Shown here in pieces: positions 1-10,132 of a stretch of DNA of 64,000 bases. Source of the DNA: Branchipolynoe longqiensis (Eukaryota; Annelida; Polychaeta; Phyllodocida; Polynoidae). Location: assembly GCA_030323885.1 (NCBI GenBank), contig CM059202.1:44968849-45032848 (forward strand). The letters run 5' to 3'. The position numbers were made by a program, and so were the translations under genes. The notes beneath the pieces are model-generated. The model saw nothing but the letters and a program-made list of their open reading frames with translations. It was not told where the DNA came from and ran no database searches. Position 1 is the first letter of the stretch. Every line of letters starts with the position of its first letter.

Positions 1-228
1 TACCGAAGCAAACCGGACACCAACAGATGGGTACCGGACACCAACGGATGGGAACCAGAACGGATGGGTACCGGACATGAACCGGACAAAACCGGACACC
101 AACCGGACACTGTCGTGTCCGGTTCCCCAGTCTGGTAAGGTGTGACTGGGCCTTTACTCACTTATTCACTCCGTCCCTTACTCACATATTCCTTCACTTA
201 CTTACTTACTCACTCACTCACTTACATA
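1..228. repeat. short degenerate repeats
   Basis: The first ~118 bases repeat a motif around ACCGGACACCAACGGATGGG several times with substitutions and truncations. Positions 155-228 are a degenerate CTCACTTA-type microsatellite. No coding potential is seen. The ACCGGACA/CGGATGG words resemble, in reverse complement, the interior of the small TIR element at 60986-61381, so this may be a fragment of that family cut by the window edge. That link is weak. Confidence 0.5.
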
Positions 229-288
229 ACCAATATTGACCAATTTCTTTTAAATGCTTTTTTTTAAAAAGCGTTATTTATTGAAAAC

Positions 289-455
289 TTACGTCCTGGC
301 AACATCTAACGTCTTATGGAACTCATGGTGACTTTATAGTGCTGCTCAACTGGGATTATATAGCTTCGCCAGCACATGCCATAGCATCCCACTTAGTAGC
401 ATTATCCTGATACTGATCCAGCCAGTCCTTGCCTTATCCTAGTAACGCGATTGCC
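289..455 (-). mobile_element. tRNA-derived SINE, 5'-truncated copy
   Basis: This is the 3' body of the window's main SINE family on the minus strand. On the plus strand it reads as ACGTCCTGGCAACATCTAA, then the GTGACTTTATAGTGCTGC block, then CAGTCCTTGCC. It is diverged and lacks the tRNA-like head. Better copies lie at 4147-4475, 5471-5797, 8818-9129 and 35213-35534. Confidence 0.75.
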
Positions 456-476
456 AGAAAATGTAGTAACTATATA

Positions 477-784
477 CAGTATAACCCCGTTAAACCAAGC
501 GCGGTTAAACCAAACGATCGGTAAATCCAAACTTTTTTCGGCGGCCCGGCAAAATACTACCATTTATCATATAAAAAAGTTGGTTAAACCAAAGTCGGTT
601 AATCCAAAGTATCGGTTAATCCAAACAAAATTGTCAGGCCCCAGGCCACTTCTAGTACGGTTAAACCAAACTTTCATGTGGTTATAAGGTCAACTGAGAC
701 TTTTTTATATATGATAAATGGTAGTATTTTGCCAGGCTGCCGAAAAAAGTTTGGATTAACCGATCGTCTAATGGGGTTATACTG
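477..784. mobile_element. palindromic TIR element (pogo/mariner-like ends)
   Basis: The ends are CAGTATAACCCCGTTAAACC and its inverted counterpart GGGGTTATACTG, each flanked by TA, the target duplication expected of Tc1/mariner/pogo elements. The element is almost entirely palindromic. The segment containing TACCATTTATCATATA near 560-580 returns in inverted form near 700-730. It has no transposase, so it is a MITE. A second right end, GGTTTAACGGGGTTATACTG, lies at ~945-968 with about 95 bases of related sequence to its left, so a second truncated copy abuts it. Superfamily assignment rests only on the termini and TA duplication. Confidence 0.7.
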
Positions 785-1059
785 TATATATACATAAAAA
801 AAAAAAAAATCAAAGGGTCCACATACACTGTATATTACATTCATAATGCAGTCGCGTTTTTGCCAAAGCCAAGTCAAAGTTGAAGCCAAAGCTCAGTTAA
901 ACCAATGATCGGTTAATCCAAACAAATTTCTATAGTCCCTTCAAGTTTGGTTTAACGGGGTTATACTGTATTTTGAAAGGCTTTGGAGTGGCTCGGACCA
1001 AAGACTGAACAAATGATCTTGTGTCGGAGGAAACTTTTATCCAGTCTTCTATCCAGACA

Positions 1060-1250
1060 AAAAACAACCAATTTCCCACTTGCCCGAGTGGCAAAACTAC
1101 TCGCCATAGTCAGCCAATTGAGACTGAAATCTAAGTACACAGATCAGAAAAATAATGACTTACCCATTCGGGCAGGTCACCGATAACTTCACCTGCCCGA
1201 CCGAGTAAACTAGGTGCCCCTGGCAACACTTATTGTCTCTCTTACCCTGT
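1060..1250. repeat. interspersed repeat, copy 1 (partner at 8586-8815)
   Basis: About 190 bases match 8586-8815 in the same orientation, for example GTCACCGATAACTTCACC and ACTAGGTGCCCC. No ORF or terminal repeat is recognised. It is probably a fragment of a longer unclassified transposon. Confidence 0.6.
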
Positions 1251-1292
1251 TACCCGTGTTGAGCTCTAAAATAAATTTAAATTCAGTTTCCC

Positions 1293-2390
1293 TTAAAGTT
1301 GCATAGTCTCATGAAACACCAAATTTTCAAAACCTAAGCAATCTCCTAGATTTGATTCAATATATCTAACTCAGATACTGATGCACTTATTAAGCATTTG
1401 TTGCCACATAGAAGGGAATACTGAGTCAATTTAATAGAACCTGTTACTGCATAGGCCTTGGCATTGTCAGGGAGTTTTTTTGTTTTTGTTTGTTTATTGA
1501 GGCTGTATTCATACTGTCCATAGCATATATGCCCGGGTATTCAGGCTTGTTTTCAATGCTGGCCAGCTGAAGTATTGGTGTTATCTTATCACACAGTAGC
1601 TGCTGATAAGATATTTGATTGCCTGCATTTCAGTAGCAGATAGATAGTTGGTTGGTCTGGTTAGAAGTCTATGTTAATTTTTTGGGATTTTCTTGGCATA
1701 TATGTGTTTTATTTTTTCTACTCTTATTACTAGACTAGCCTACTCCTATTTACATATCATAGGCTTGTACATAGCTGTGTGGTGTACTATCTGGCTACTT
1801 TTGGCATGGTTACCTTCCATTGGGCGTCCCGCTGGTGGGCCGTGACATATCACATGCCCCTTTGCAGTGCAGCTTAGAGGGGGTTTCCTAGCCTTATTTT
1901 GCGCAGATAGTTTTTGTAAGTTTTTAGGTCAGGAATTTGTCATTCCTTTACTGTTTGGGCATTCCACACCTTGGCAGCCATTTCCAGCGTGCTTCTATCA
2001 TGAGCTATTATTTGGCTTCTGGTCTGCTTTAGTAGTGGCGCATTAATTGCTCTAGTAGCCCTTTGAGGTTTTGTTCGGTGTTTATTGTTTTGACTATAGA
2101 TGTATGCTAACATTTTCAGATGAATTATTCTCCTATTTTCTAGAAATTTTACTTTGGTTCTTTTGTGTATGTCATAGGTGGGGTGCAGCTTGTCTACTCT
2201 GAAGCAGATTTTCAGTTTTGGCATGCTTGCCAAAACTAATTTAACATGTTTGTACTTCGAATATCTCAACACTTTGCTGTTTAAAATAAACCATACTTGA
2301 ATAGATTCTCACAATCAGTTTAATATATTTATCTCAGAAAAATGACAGAAACTCAAAACCATCGGACTATGCAACTTTAATTAACTTTAA
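1293..2390 (+). mobile_element. TTAA-bounded TIR element split by a LINE insertion
   Basis: It begins TTAAAGTTGCATAGTC and ends GACTATGCAACTTTAA, so both ends are TTAA-bounded inverted repeats, the pattern of piggyBac-type MITEs. The interior is shared with copies at 39560-39868 and 49140-49369, including ATTTGATTC, GAAGGGAATACTGAG and GGCATGCTTGCCAAAAC. It is interrupted at ~1472-2213 by a LINE fragment. There is no transposase ORF. Other partial copies: 6008-7160 (expanded into a tandem array), 9619-9665, 15077-15150 and 34553-35050. Confidence 0.7.
1472..2213 (-). pseudogene. LINE (non-LTR retrotransposon) 3' fragment
   Basis: A minus-strand reading frame from ~2272 to 1940 resembles the C-terminal end of a non-LTR reverse transcriptase ORF. 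It contains LKICFRVDKLHPTYDIHKR and, near its end, RSTLEMAAKVWNAQ. These correspond to the LQ-NR-LKIC--V---TP and 'R--A-KLWN-LP' blocks of CR1/Jockey-like elements. The 3' untranslated part runs left to a T-rich stretch at ~1474-1500, which is A-rich on the element strand. It is severely 5'-truncated and sits inside the TTAA element. A related fragment is at 29189-29440. Family assignment is by motif only. Confidence 0.6.
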
Positions 2391-2457
2391 AAGCTAGTCA
2401 TGTAATATAAATGCTTATTGTTCTAATATGTGCTTTAAATTTTTTTTTATTCCCGCA

Positions 2458-2661
2458 TAGATCTATGGATCATTGTTGGAAGGGAAGGTGAATGGCAGCA
2501 GAGGGAGAGGGAGACCAAGAACATCATGGTTTACAAATATTTCACAGTGGACAGGCTTGAATTATTCACAGTCTATCAGAACAGCACAACATCGGGACAA
2601 GTGGAGAACCATTGCATCCAACCCTCGACTAGAGGATGGAACTATTGATTGATTGATTGAG
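2458..2661 (+). pseudogene. LINE 3' end (RTE-like) with GATT tail
   Basis: One frame reads to a stop with the typical C-terminal block of RTE/BovB-like reverse transcriptase ORFs. It has RGRGRPRTSW, then QWTGLNYSQSIRTAQ, then HRDKWRTIASNPRLEDGT. Immediately after the stop the sequence becomes GATTGATTGATTGA, a short microsatellite tail used by RTE-type LINEs instead of poly(A). Only about 60 codons survive, so it is a dead 5'-truncated copy. The frame is too short to show up as a long ORF. Confidence 0.75.
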
Positions 2662-3150
2662 ATCTATGGTGTGCCTCAGCTCGGTCGATACTCCTGCAGA
2701 CCCTCGGGTCTCAAACCCCATATCAGGCAATAACTGGTCAGCGGGGAGGGGAGTGCAGGCTACCCTGCCACTGTGTGGGAAAGGTCTCACCACTGACGCA
2801 CTGACCACCAATTTAGCCAGCTGTGTCATGGGGTGCAGCAGATATGTACAGTAGTTGTGCACCGTGGGGTAAAAGCACGCAAATTCACTATTCATTTATT
2901 TAGCAGTAGCACCCACGTGCAGACCGACACAGTGAGGCAGCCTCCTCCTGGCTAATCACACCGCAGCCAATCAGAAAGTGGCATTTGAGACAACAGATGT
3001 AATATAATTAACGTCCCTTCGATTGATCCATTCTCAGGGATGAAAGTGGTCTCTGGGAAAAAAAGCGAAAATGCTGATATTCTGCCGTTGGCTTAGCAAT
3101 AGCATTGTCAGGGAATCGCTGAAAATTCCTGGAAGTCGGGTTTCATACAT
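2662..3150. other. no recognisable feature
   Basis: Non-repetitive sequence of average composition. I see no gene, terminal repeat or homology to other parts of the window here. Confidence 0.5.
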
Positions 3151-3152
3151 AT

Positions 3153-3445
3153 TGGTATACGCTGATAGTGCTGCGGCATTAGAAGCACATATTAGTACTA
3201 TACGCTGATAGTGCTGCACCATTTGAAGCATGTATTAGTAGTATACGCTGATAGTGATGCGCCGTTTGAAGCACTTATTAGTAGTATACGCTGACTCTAC
3301 TGCGCCGCTTGAAGCGGTTAGTAATATACGCTGCTAGTGCTGCGGCGTGAAACAACGTATTGGTTAGTTGGTTGTTGGAGTTTTATGTCCTCGCAACATC
3401 TAAGGTCATATCAGGAAGGGCGCAACGTATTAGTATACACTTATA
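3153..3445 (+). repeat. ~52-bp minisatellite, about 5 copies
   Basis: The unit contains GTATACGCTGATAGTGCTGC followed by a T(T/A)GAAGCA...TTAGTA half. Copies are diverged. The array is interrupted at 3362-3422 by a 61-bp SINE 3' fragment flanked by the 9-bp duplication CAACGTATT (3353-3361 and 3423-3431). Confidence 0.75.
3362..3422 (-). mobile_element. ultra-short SINE copy with target duplication
   Basis: Only the last 61 bases of the SINE body are present (plus-strand reading TCGCAACATCTAAGGTCATA). It is bordered on both sides by CAACGTATT. The perfect 9-bp duplication and extreme 5' truncation are the signature of LINE-machinery (target-primed) retrotransposition. Confidence 0.75.
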
Positions 3446-3744
3446 GCTACAGTAAAAATCCCGGAAATCCGCGGAATCGCAGAGATCTTTCATCCCTGCA
3501 TTCTAAACTTAGCGCCATCTTAATTCAAAAACGGGATTAGTTACAGAAATGATCCTAGCTTGTTTGTTTAACGACCCCCCCCCCACCACCACAAAAAGTA
3601 GACACCGGCTATTGGAGAGTGATCCTAACTGAACACGAGCGAAGCCACGGTTTGCAGATCAAGTAGCAAAAGTGTGCAACGGTACACAGACAAAGAAAGG
3701 TTCTTCACATCGATGGTGAAAATTAAAGTGTGATTTCTGCATTG

Positions 3745-4010
3745 ATGGTTTAGTGCGCACTTGAGTAATTGCAGATCTCTCAGCACAGTGTGGGGAAAGT
3801 TTGCCAGTAATTACAGCTACACTGGCCAGTGTCTCTGCACCTCCAGTGGTTCATTAGGCACTTAGAAGTTAGAGCAATTGCAGATCTCTCAGCACTATGT
3901 GGAAATGGTTTGCCAGTAATTACAGCTGCGCTGGTAAGTGTATCTGCACCTCCAGTGGTTCATCAGGCATTTACTCTGATTTAGTGTAACCACAGATCTC
4001 TCAGCACTGA
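3745..4010 (+). repeat. ~113-bp tandem repeat, 2.5 copies
   Basis: The blocks GCAGATCTCTCAGCAC, TTTGCCAGTAATTACAGCT and CTGCACCTCCAGTGGTTCAT recur in the same order at ~3770, ~3882 and, for the first block only, ~3990. There is no coding potential. Confidence 0.75.
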
Positions 4011-4146
4011 CCCTGATTGTATTCTGAACTGAGGCTATGCGCACTCGACAGTGGCACTCTAAATATGAGATCGGTCATAGCCCTTGGAAACACTTCACAG
4101 TGCACCAGTCAAGTGAAGATTTGGTGCTTTCATCGGACTATTATGA

Positions 4147-4475
4147 CCAGACGGGATGGCCGAATGTGTTAGAGCGTCCATCTCCCGTGCTGGTAGATCG
4201 TAGGTTCAAACCCTGGTCAAGTCAAACCAATGACTTAAAAATTGATACTTGTCACTTCCTAGCTAGGTGCTTGGCATTATTAGGATAAGGCAAGGACTGG
4301 TTGGCTCAGTGTCAGGATAATGTGACTGAGTGGGATATCAGGCCATGGTGCTGGTGGTCTGGTATTCCAGTGGGACAGCACTATAAAGTCGCCATGAGTG
4401 CGCACTGTCACAAATCGGTACCCGTCCTGATATGACCTCAGATGTTACTAGGACGTAAAACAACAAACAAACACC
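4147..4475 (+). mobile_element. full-length tRNA-derived SINE (Leu/Ser-like head)
   Basis: The head reads GACGGGATGGCCGAATG, has an A-box-like stretch and GGTTCAAACCC as B box, and so resembles a type II (Leu/Ser-like) tRNA. The body includes AAGGACTGGTTGGCTCAGTG, CACTATAAAGTCGCCATGAG and CTGATATGACC. The tail is ACGTAAAACAACAAACAAAC. Length is about 325 bp. It would be transcribed by RNA polymerase III and mobilised by a LINE sharing its tail; that role is inferred from SINE biology. Confidence 0.85.
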
Positions 4476-4681
4476 GAACTAGACAGCTTTAAAAAAAAAA
4501 AAACACTCTAGCACGACCAAATTCCGTGCTTTTATCTAAGATGACAAAATAATTGCCCCATGGCCGCTGCAGCCTAATGGGGCGGAGAGTGCTGAGGGCT
4601 GGGGACACTATTGCGGCGCTCACACTGTTTGACCGAGGAGCATTACTGCACATGCGCATAATGATGTGCCATGTGAGAGAG

Positions 4682-4714
4682 GTGGGGGGGGGGGGCGGGG
4701 GCGGGGGGGGGGGG
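4682..4714 (+). repeat. G-rich homopolymer tract
   Basis: A run of G interrupted by two C. On the G strand it could fold as a G-quadruplex. Apparent glycine or proline ORFs through it are artefacts. Confidence 0.8.
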
Positions 4715-4807
4715 AAACAACTAAAAACTAAAACACACCTAAAAAAGAAGCAAAATCAAACAGCAAACATTATTGATTGATCAGGAAGCTGATCATCAAA
4801 GCACCAC

Positions 4808-4875
4808 TGGTGGTTGGTTGGTTATTGGAGTTGTACATCCTGGCAACATTTAAGGTCATATCAGGACGTGGGTCA
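4808..4875 (-). mobile_element. SINE 3' fragment
   Basis: The tail reads as GGTTGGTTGGTTATTGGAG on the plus strand, followed by the CATCCTGGCAACATTTAAGG block. It is a minus-strand, heavily 5'-truncated copy of the same SINE. Confidence 0.7.
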
Positions 4876-5026
4876 CTGGCGGTTGGGGTAGTATCAATGC
4901 CAATGGGGCGGTATCAAATCCAAACAAACATTACTCAGCCACCTATTACGTACAGGCCTACCTGGACTGTCTCTGTCATCGTATATGGTTGACTGGAGAT
5001 AACAGAGGAACAGCAACAAATTAAAA

Positions 5027-5109
<83 letters not shown>

Positions 5110-5111
5110 CA
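5027..5111 (+). repeat. (CTAT)n microsatellite
   Basis: About 20 uninterrupted CTAT units, followed by two CCAT units. Confidence 0.95.
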
Positions 5112-5118
5112 TCCATCC

Positions 5119-5303
5119 ACTGATTGGCTCAGTGTCAGGATAATGTGGAATATCGGGTCATGGTGCCAGCGGTTTGGTTTCCCAGTGGGGTAGCATTATA
5201 AAGTCACCGTGAGTGCACACTGTCACAAGTCTGTAGGTACCCATCCTGATATGACCTTAGATGTTGCCAGGACATAAACAACAACCAACCAACCATTTAT
5301 CTA
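5119..5303 (+). mobile_element. SINE, 5'-truncated copy
   Basis: SINE body from GATTGGCTCAGTGTCAGG through GTTGCCAGGACATAAACAAC with an AACC-type tail. It lacks the head and follows directly on the CTAT microsatellite. Confidence 0.75.
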
Positions 5304-5470
5304 ACTATTCCTACCTATCTATCCACCCTACACATGGTGCATGACGAATGCTGGCCACTGGCTGGGCAGACCATGCCACACTTGGTCGCGGGCCAACCAC
5401 TTCTCACAGTTTCAGAACAAACCACTCCAGGACTATTAACTATTATGCTGACTTGAACACGATTTTTCAG

Positions 5471-5797
5471 ACCGAACGCAGTGGCGTAATCAATAGAGCG
5501 CAGGCTTCCTGTGTGGATGGTCGAGAGTTAGAATCCAGGCCGCGTCAAACCAATGACCTACAAAATATATACTTGTCGCTAGCTGGCGCTCAGCATTATT
5601 AGGATAGGGCAAGGACTGGTTAGCTCAGTATGAGGATAATGTGACTGTGTGGGATATGGGGTCATGGTGCTGGCAACCTGATCTCGCTGTGGGGCAGCAC
5701 TATAAAGTTGACATGAGGGAACACGGTCACAAGTCAGTACCCGTCCTAATATGACCATAGATGTTGCTAGGGCGTAAAAAACCAGCAAACAAACTGC
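5471..5797 (+). mobile_element. full-length SINE, second head type, 11-bp target duplication
   Basis: Flanked by CGATTTTTCAG at 5460-5470 and 5798-5808, a perfect 11-bp target-site duplication. The head (GCAGTGGCGTAATCAATAGA, then GCGCAGGCTTCC) differs from the GACGGGATGGCC head of the copy at 4147. The body from AAACCAATGACC onward is the same. Copies at 60328-60447 and 31218-31262 carry the same second head in a better preserved state. Confidence 0.85.
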
Positions 5798-6007
5798 CGA
5801 TTTTTCAGAAGCATGTCAGTCGGTGCCAAACCCATACCCACACCGAAAACTGGGAACTGCTTCTATCCAACCACGACGCATGAGTAGTGCGATGCCTACA
5901 TCACACGCAAATCCTACGCATACCCACACCGAAAACCAGCCTGAACACAACCTGCTTGACCGGCCCGGCCCAGAGGCCTTACTTGGATTAACCAGATTTA
6001 AATTAAC

Positions 6008-7160
6008 TTAAAACTGCCTAGTCCGATGAAAAAAACAAATGTCAAAACCGAAACAGTTATTGAGATTTGATACTAGAAATCCAAGTTAGATACTGATAAC
6101 TCACTAAACAGTTATTGAGATTTGATACTAGATATCCAAGTTATTATAACTCATTTAACAGTTATTGAGATTTGATACTAGATATCCAAGTTAGATACTG
6201 ATAACTCATTTAACAGTTATTGAGGTTTGATACTACAGATCCAAGTTAGATACTGATAACTCATTAAACAGTTATTGAGGTTTGATACTACAGATCCAAG
6301 TTAGATACTGATAACTCATTTAACAGTTATTGAGATTTGATACTACATATCCAAGTTAGATACTGATAACTCATTTAACATTTATTGAGATTTGATACTA
6401 CATATCCAAGTTAGATACTGATAACTCATTAAACAGTTATTGAGGTTTGATACTACAGATCCAAGTTAGATACTGATAACTCATTTAACAGTTATTGAGA
6501 TTTGATACTACATATCCAAGTTAGATACTGATAACTCATTTAACATTTATTGAGATTTGATACTACATATCCAAGTTAGATACTGATAACTCATTAAACA
6601 GTTATTGAGGTTTGATACTACAGATCCAAGTTAGATACTGATAACTCATTTAACAGTTATTGAGATTTGATACTAGATATCCAAGTTAGATACTGATAAC
6701 TCATTTAACGGTTATTGAGGTTTGATACTAGATATCCAAGTTATATACTGATAACTCATTTAACAGTTATTGAGGTTTGATACTACAGATCCAAGTTAGA
6801 TACTGATAACTCATTTAACGGTTATTGAGGTTTGATACTACATATCCAAGTTAGATACTGATAACTCATTAAACCGTTATTGAGATTTGATACTAGATAT
6901 CCAAGTTAGATACTGATACCTCATTTAACGGTTATTGAGGTTTGATACTAGATATCCAAGTTAGATACTGATAACTCATTTAATAGTTATTGAGGTTTGA
7001 TACTAGATATCCAAGTTAGATACTGATAACTCATTTAACAGTTATTGAGATTTGATACTACAGATCCAAGTTAGATACTGATAACTCATTTAACAGTTAT
7101 TGAGATTTGATACTAGATATCCAAGTTAGATACTGATAACTCATTAAACATTTATTGCTG
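6008..7160 (+). repeat. 55-bp minisatellite (about 20 copies) inside a TTAA TIR element
   Basis: The array starts after a recognisable element end (TTAAAACTGCCTAGTCCGAT at 6008). It then repeats a 55-bp unit built from GTTATTGAGATTTGATACTA, CCAAGTTAGATACTGATAAC and TCATTTAACA. The unit corresponds word for word, with mutations, to the single-copy interior of the TTAA element at 39560 (ATTATCTAGATTTGATTC, CTAACTTAGATACTGC). The satellite therefore arose by expansion within a transposon copy. The array ends at ~7160 in ATTTATTGCTGCATAG. Variants (GAGG/GAGA, GATAT/AGAT) alternate in blocks. Confidence 0.9.
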
Positions 7161-7167
7161 CATAGGG

Positions 7168-7503
7168 TTCGTTGGTTGTGGAGTTTTACGTCCTGTCAAC
7201 ATCTAAGGTCATATCAGGGCGGGTACCTACAGACTTATGACAGTGCGCACTCATGGCAACTTTATAGTGCTTCTCCACTGGGAGACCAGGCCGTCAGTAC
7301 CATTACCTGATTGATATCTCACTCAGTCACATTATCGTGACCCTTAGCCAACCAGTCCTTGTCCTCATCCTAATAATGCCGAACGCCTGGCTAAGAAGCG
7401 ACAAGTATCAATTTTTAATTCATTGGTTTGACTCGACCAGGATTCTACCAAAACAGGAGCCAGACGCTCAACTCTTTCAGTCATTCGGCCATCACATCTG
7501 GTC
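7168..7503 (-). mobile_element. full-length SINE, minus strand
   Basis: Complete SINE from tail to tRNA-like head, with CATTCGGCCATCACATC at its left-hand tRNA start read on the plus strand. It abuts a second, partial plus-strand copy, so the two form a head-to-head pair. Confidence 0.8.
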
Positions 7504-7667
7504 AAGGACTGGTGACCTCAGTTTCAGGATAATGTGACTGAGTGGGATATTGGGTCATGGTGATGGTGGCCTGATTTCACAGTTGAGGCAGTACTATAAA
7601 GTCATCATCACTGCACTGTCACAAGTCGGTACCCGTCCTGATATGACCTTAGATGTTGCCAGGATGT
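7504..7667 (+). mobile_element. SINE, headless copy
   Basis: SINE body from AAGGACTGGTGACCTCAG to GATGTTGCCAGGATGTTGCC. It lies directly adjacent to, and opposite in orientation from, the preceding copy. Confidence 0.75.
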
Positions 7668-7673
7668 TGCCAC

Positions 7674-7900
7674 GCCCACCCCCACACACGCACCCTCACC
7701 CATACCCAGGCACCCTCACACATACCCTAACCCTCTCACCCACACACTCTGACCCTCACACACACACCCTTTCACAAATACACACACCCTCACTCTCACC
7801 CTCCCTCACACACACACCCTCACTCTTTCCCTCCCGCAGACACCCCCACTCTCTCCCTCACCCTCCCACACATACCCTCTCTCTCACACACACCCCCCTG
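7674..7900 (+). repeat. CA/CACCCT-rich low-complexity tract
   Basis: Imperfect CACACA and CACCCTCACACA runs. A long His/Pro/Thr-rich open frame through this tract is a by-product of the repeat, not a gene. Confidence 0.9.
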
Positions 7901-7921
7901 GCCAGCCGACCACGGGTAGAA

Positions 7922-8341
7922 CTAGATAAAAGATTCACCCCATACTTCCAGTACAGGGGTGAACGACAACATAGTCTAAATACGGGCGAAAATAGCTTTA
8001 GTATGGAACAGGAAGTAGAATGCCTGGCACCAGTGTCAAATGGTTACTTATATCGGCACAGAGTTGGTGAAATGGGAGAGAATGCAAAAAGACAAGATGG
8101 CGGCCAGAGAACGCCATCGATTTCACTTTTAAATTGCATTAAAGTATATGTTTTATTATATTTTCCAACTCAAAAGTAGCGGGTAAATATGAAGGCATAC
8201 ATAAAGAATATATTGTGCTTCATAAAATAAGAATTTACCAGCTAAGTTAATTTCCCAAGCATGTCGAAATTCTTCGCCAGCTTTTCTAATGGGTTGGTTT
8301 TCACCCCTGTACTGTAAGTACGGGGTGAATCTTTTATCTAG
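7922..8341. mobile_element. 420-bp TIR element (CTAGATAAAAGATTCACCCC ends)
   Basis: The left end CTAGATAAAAGATTCACCCC is mirrored at 8322-8341. A further ~20 bases of each arm also pair (TACTTCCAGTACAGGGGTGAA against its complement). The interior has no transposase. Related copies: ~37600-37843 (reverse, truncated), 37857-37945 and 38582-38650. The termini match no superfamily I can name with confidence. Confidence 0.8.
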
Positions 8342-8585
8342 GGTAGACGTAGCTGTGTGGGGCACGGCCCACATTATGTGACGTGGGCGACCACTGGCCC
8401 TGTACAGTGAGAATGTAGGCTACATCAATAGGCTACAGCAGTGTCCGCCTTCCAGTGAATGTATACACCCAGCGCCCCATGTGTAAATTAGCTTTTACTA
8501 CTCAACTTGCATAAGTCAATCTTTTTCTGTTTCTGTCATTTCATTTCTTTTAATAATATCTCAGGATAGGACAGTAACTTTTTCC
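8342..8585. other. no recognisable feature
   Basis: Unique-looking spacer between a TIR element and an interspersed repeat. Confidence 0.5.
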
Positions 8586-8815
8586 CCCACTTGTCCAATC
8601 GGGAAAGTGACGGATTTTTTTTTACTTGCCCGAGTTGCAAACCTACTTGACCAAGCCCAAGTCAGCCAATTGTAACTGAAATCTGCTACAGCAGATTAAA
8701 CAAATAATGACTTGCCCGTTCTAAATGCGCAGGTCACCGATAACTTCACCTGCCCGACCGAGTAAACTAGGTGCCCCGGGCAACCGGCCAGTCCTTATCG
8801 CCCTACCCTGTAAAG
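8586..8815. repeat. interspersed repeat, copy 2
   Basis: Partner of 1060-1250 in the same orientation, sharing GTCACCGATAACTTCACC and surrounding sequence. It ends immediately before a SINE tail, which suggests the SINE inserted at or next to its end. Confidence 0.6.
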
Positions 8816-8817
8816 TG

Positions 8818-9129
8818 TTTGTTGTTTTACGTCCGAGCCACAACTAAGGTGATATTAGGATGGGTACCGACTTGTGACAGTGCGCACTCATGGTGACTTT
8901 ATAGTGCTGCCCCATTGGAACACCAGGCCACCAGCACCATGACCTGATATCCCACTCAGTCACATTATCCTGACACTGAGCCAACCAGTCCTTGCCCTAT
9001 CCTAATAATGCCGAGTGCCAGGCCAGCAGCGACAATTATCAATTTAAATCATTGGTTTGACTCGACCAGGGTTCGAACCCACGACCTACAAACACGGAAA
9101 CTCTAACTCATTCGGCCATCCCGTCGGGT
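8818..9129 (-). mobile_element. full-length SINE, minus strand
   Basis: Tail (GTTTGTTGTTTTACGTCC on plus) through the tRNA-like head with GGTTCGAACCC B box (9067-9080) and CATTCGGCCATCCCGTC (first head type). Well preserved. Confidence 0.85.
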
Positions 9130-9162
9130 CCTACCCTGAAAAACTAAGCTATATTATTATTA

Positions 9163-9500
9163 GGTTGTTACGTCCGGGCAACATCTAAGGTCATATCAGG
9201 ACGAGTACCGACTTGTGACACCGTGCACTCATGACAACTTTATAGTGCTGCCCCACGGGGAAATCAGGCCGCCAGCACCTTGACCCGATTACCTACAGAG
9301 CCACATTATCCTAAAACGGGGCTAAACCAGTCCTTGCTATCCTCTTGAGGGGTCATATCCAAACAACACCCAAGGTAACAGAAGGAGCCAGCTTGTTGAG
9401 TGTGCACGCTGATGGTAACTTTATAGTGCTCCCTTGCTGGGAGACCGTGCCACCGACATCATGACCTGATATCCCACTGTCACATGACCAGGACAATATC
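9163..9500 (-). mobile_element. two further SINE body copies, minus strand
   Basis: 9163-9345 is a clear SINE body (CAACATCTAAGGTCATATCA, then ACTTTATAGTGCTGCC). 9346-9500 repeats the same order in a much more diverged form (CTTTATAGTGCTCCC, GATATCCCACTGTCAC). Both lack heads. Confidence 0.65.
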
Positions 9501-9571
9501 TGGATCATGGGGGAGGTGGTTGGCGTGCTCAATTTCCTCCACAAATGGTTTTTTTCACAATTAGTTAAGAG

Positions 9572-10070
9572 TCAGGGAAGTGCAGTGCGTGTACACAAGA
9601 AAGTATTATATTTTTGTATTTTAAGCTGCTTAATCCGATGAAGCATCAAATTTTCATCCGTGTCAGTGGTTTCCGGGCTTACCATATGGGTTGGGCCTAA
9701 GCCCTCATGGACCAACCCTAGGCATCCTTTCTCCTTACGCAGACGCCCTAGCTTAATCCGGTCAACACCTGAATTGTCCCTGCCCTCGCGATCAACGACT
9801 ACTACAGCCTCCTCGAGGGACCGCTTCACACCAGTACATTGAATAGGCCAATGACCAAACGCAAAGCAACGACCACACGTTTCTTTCTTCGGGACCCGCC
9901 TGCGTGCAGATAACCCTGAGGGACCAGGTCCACTCGTTGGCACCTGCATATCCGGCTTCTGCTCAGCCACCAATTGCCTGAGCAATTCCCTGAGCCAATC
10001 TTTCACCAGGTCTTTTGTGATCGGTGGTGTGCGTGGTCACCATCCCCAGTGTTACCCCGGAAGTATTACT
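9572..10070 (-). pseudogene. retrotransposon gag relic with CCHC zinc knuckle
   Basis: A minus-strand frame of about 145-160 codons carries one retroviral-type zinc knuckle, CGRCFAFGHWPIQC (CX2CX4HX4C). It is preceded by a basic stretch (ARRRVPKKE) and followed by acidic and basic low-complexity sequence. The frame is open upstream of the first ATG-like codon (TKDLVKDWLRELL) and stops 5' at a TGA near 10040, so the fragment is 5'-truncated. Gag nucleocapsid binds genomic RNA. No protease or RT follows on the strand. The element type cannot be named. A poly-C tract (10081-10109) adjoins it. Confidence 0.5.
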
Positions 10071-10132
10071 ACCCTCGCGGTAGTCCCCCCCCCCCCCCCC
10101 CCCCCCCCGACAAACTCCGGAAGCTGCTACCC

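Noticed and set aside
7550..8179. Long His/Thr/Pro-rich open reading frame
   Set aside because: Its composition comes from the CA/CACCCT low-complexity tract and it continues into a TIR element. There is no codon bias or conserved domain.
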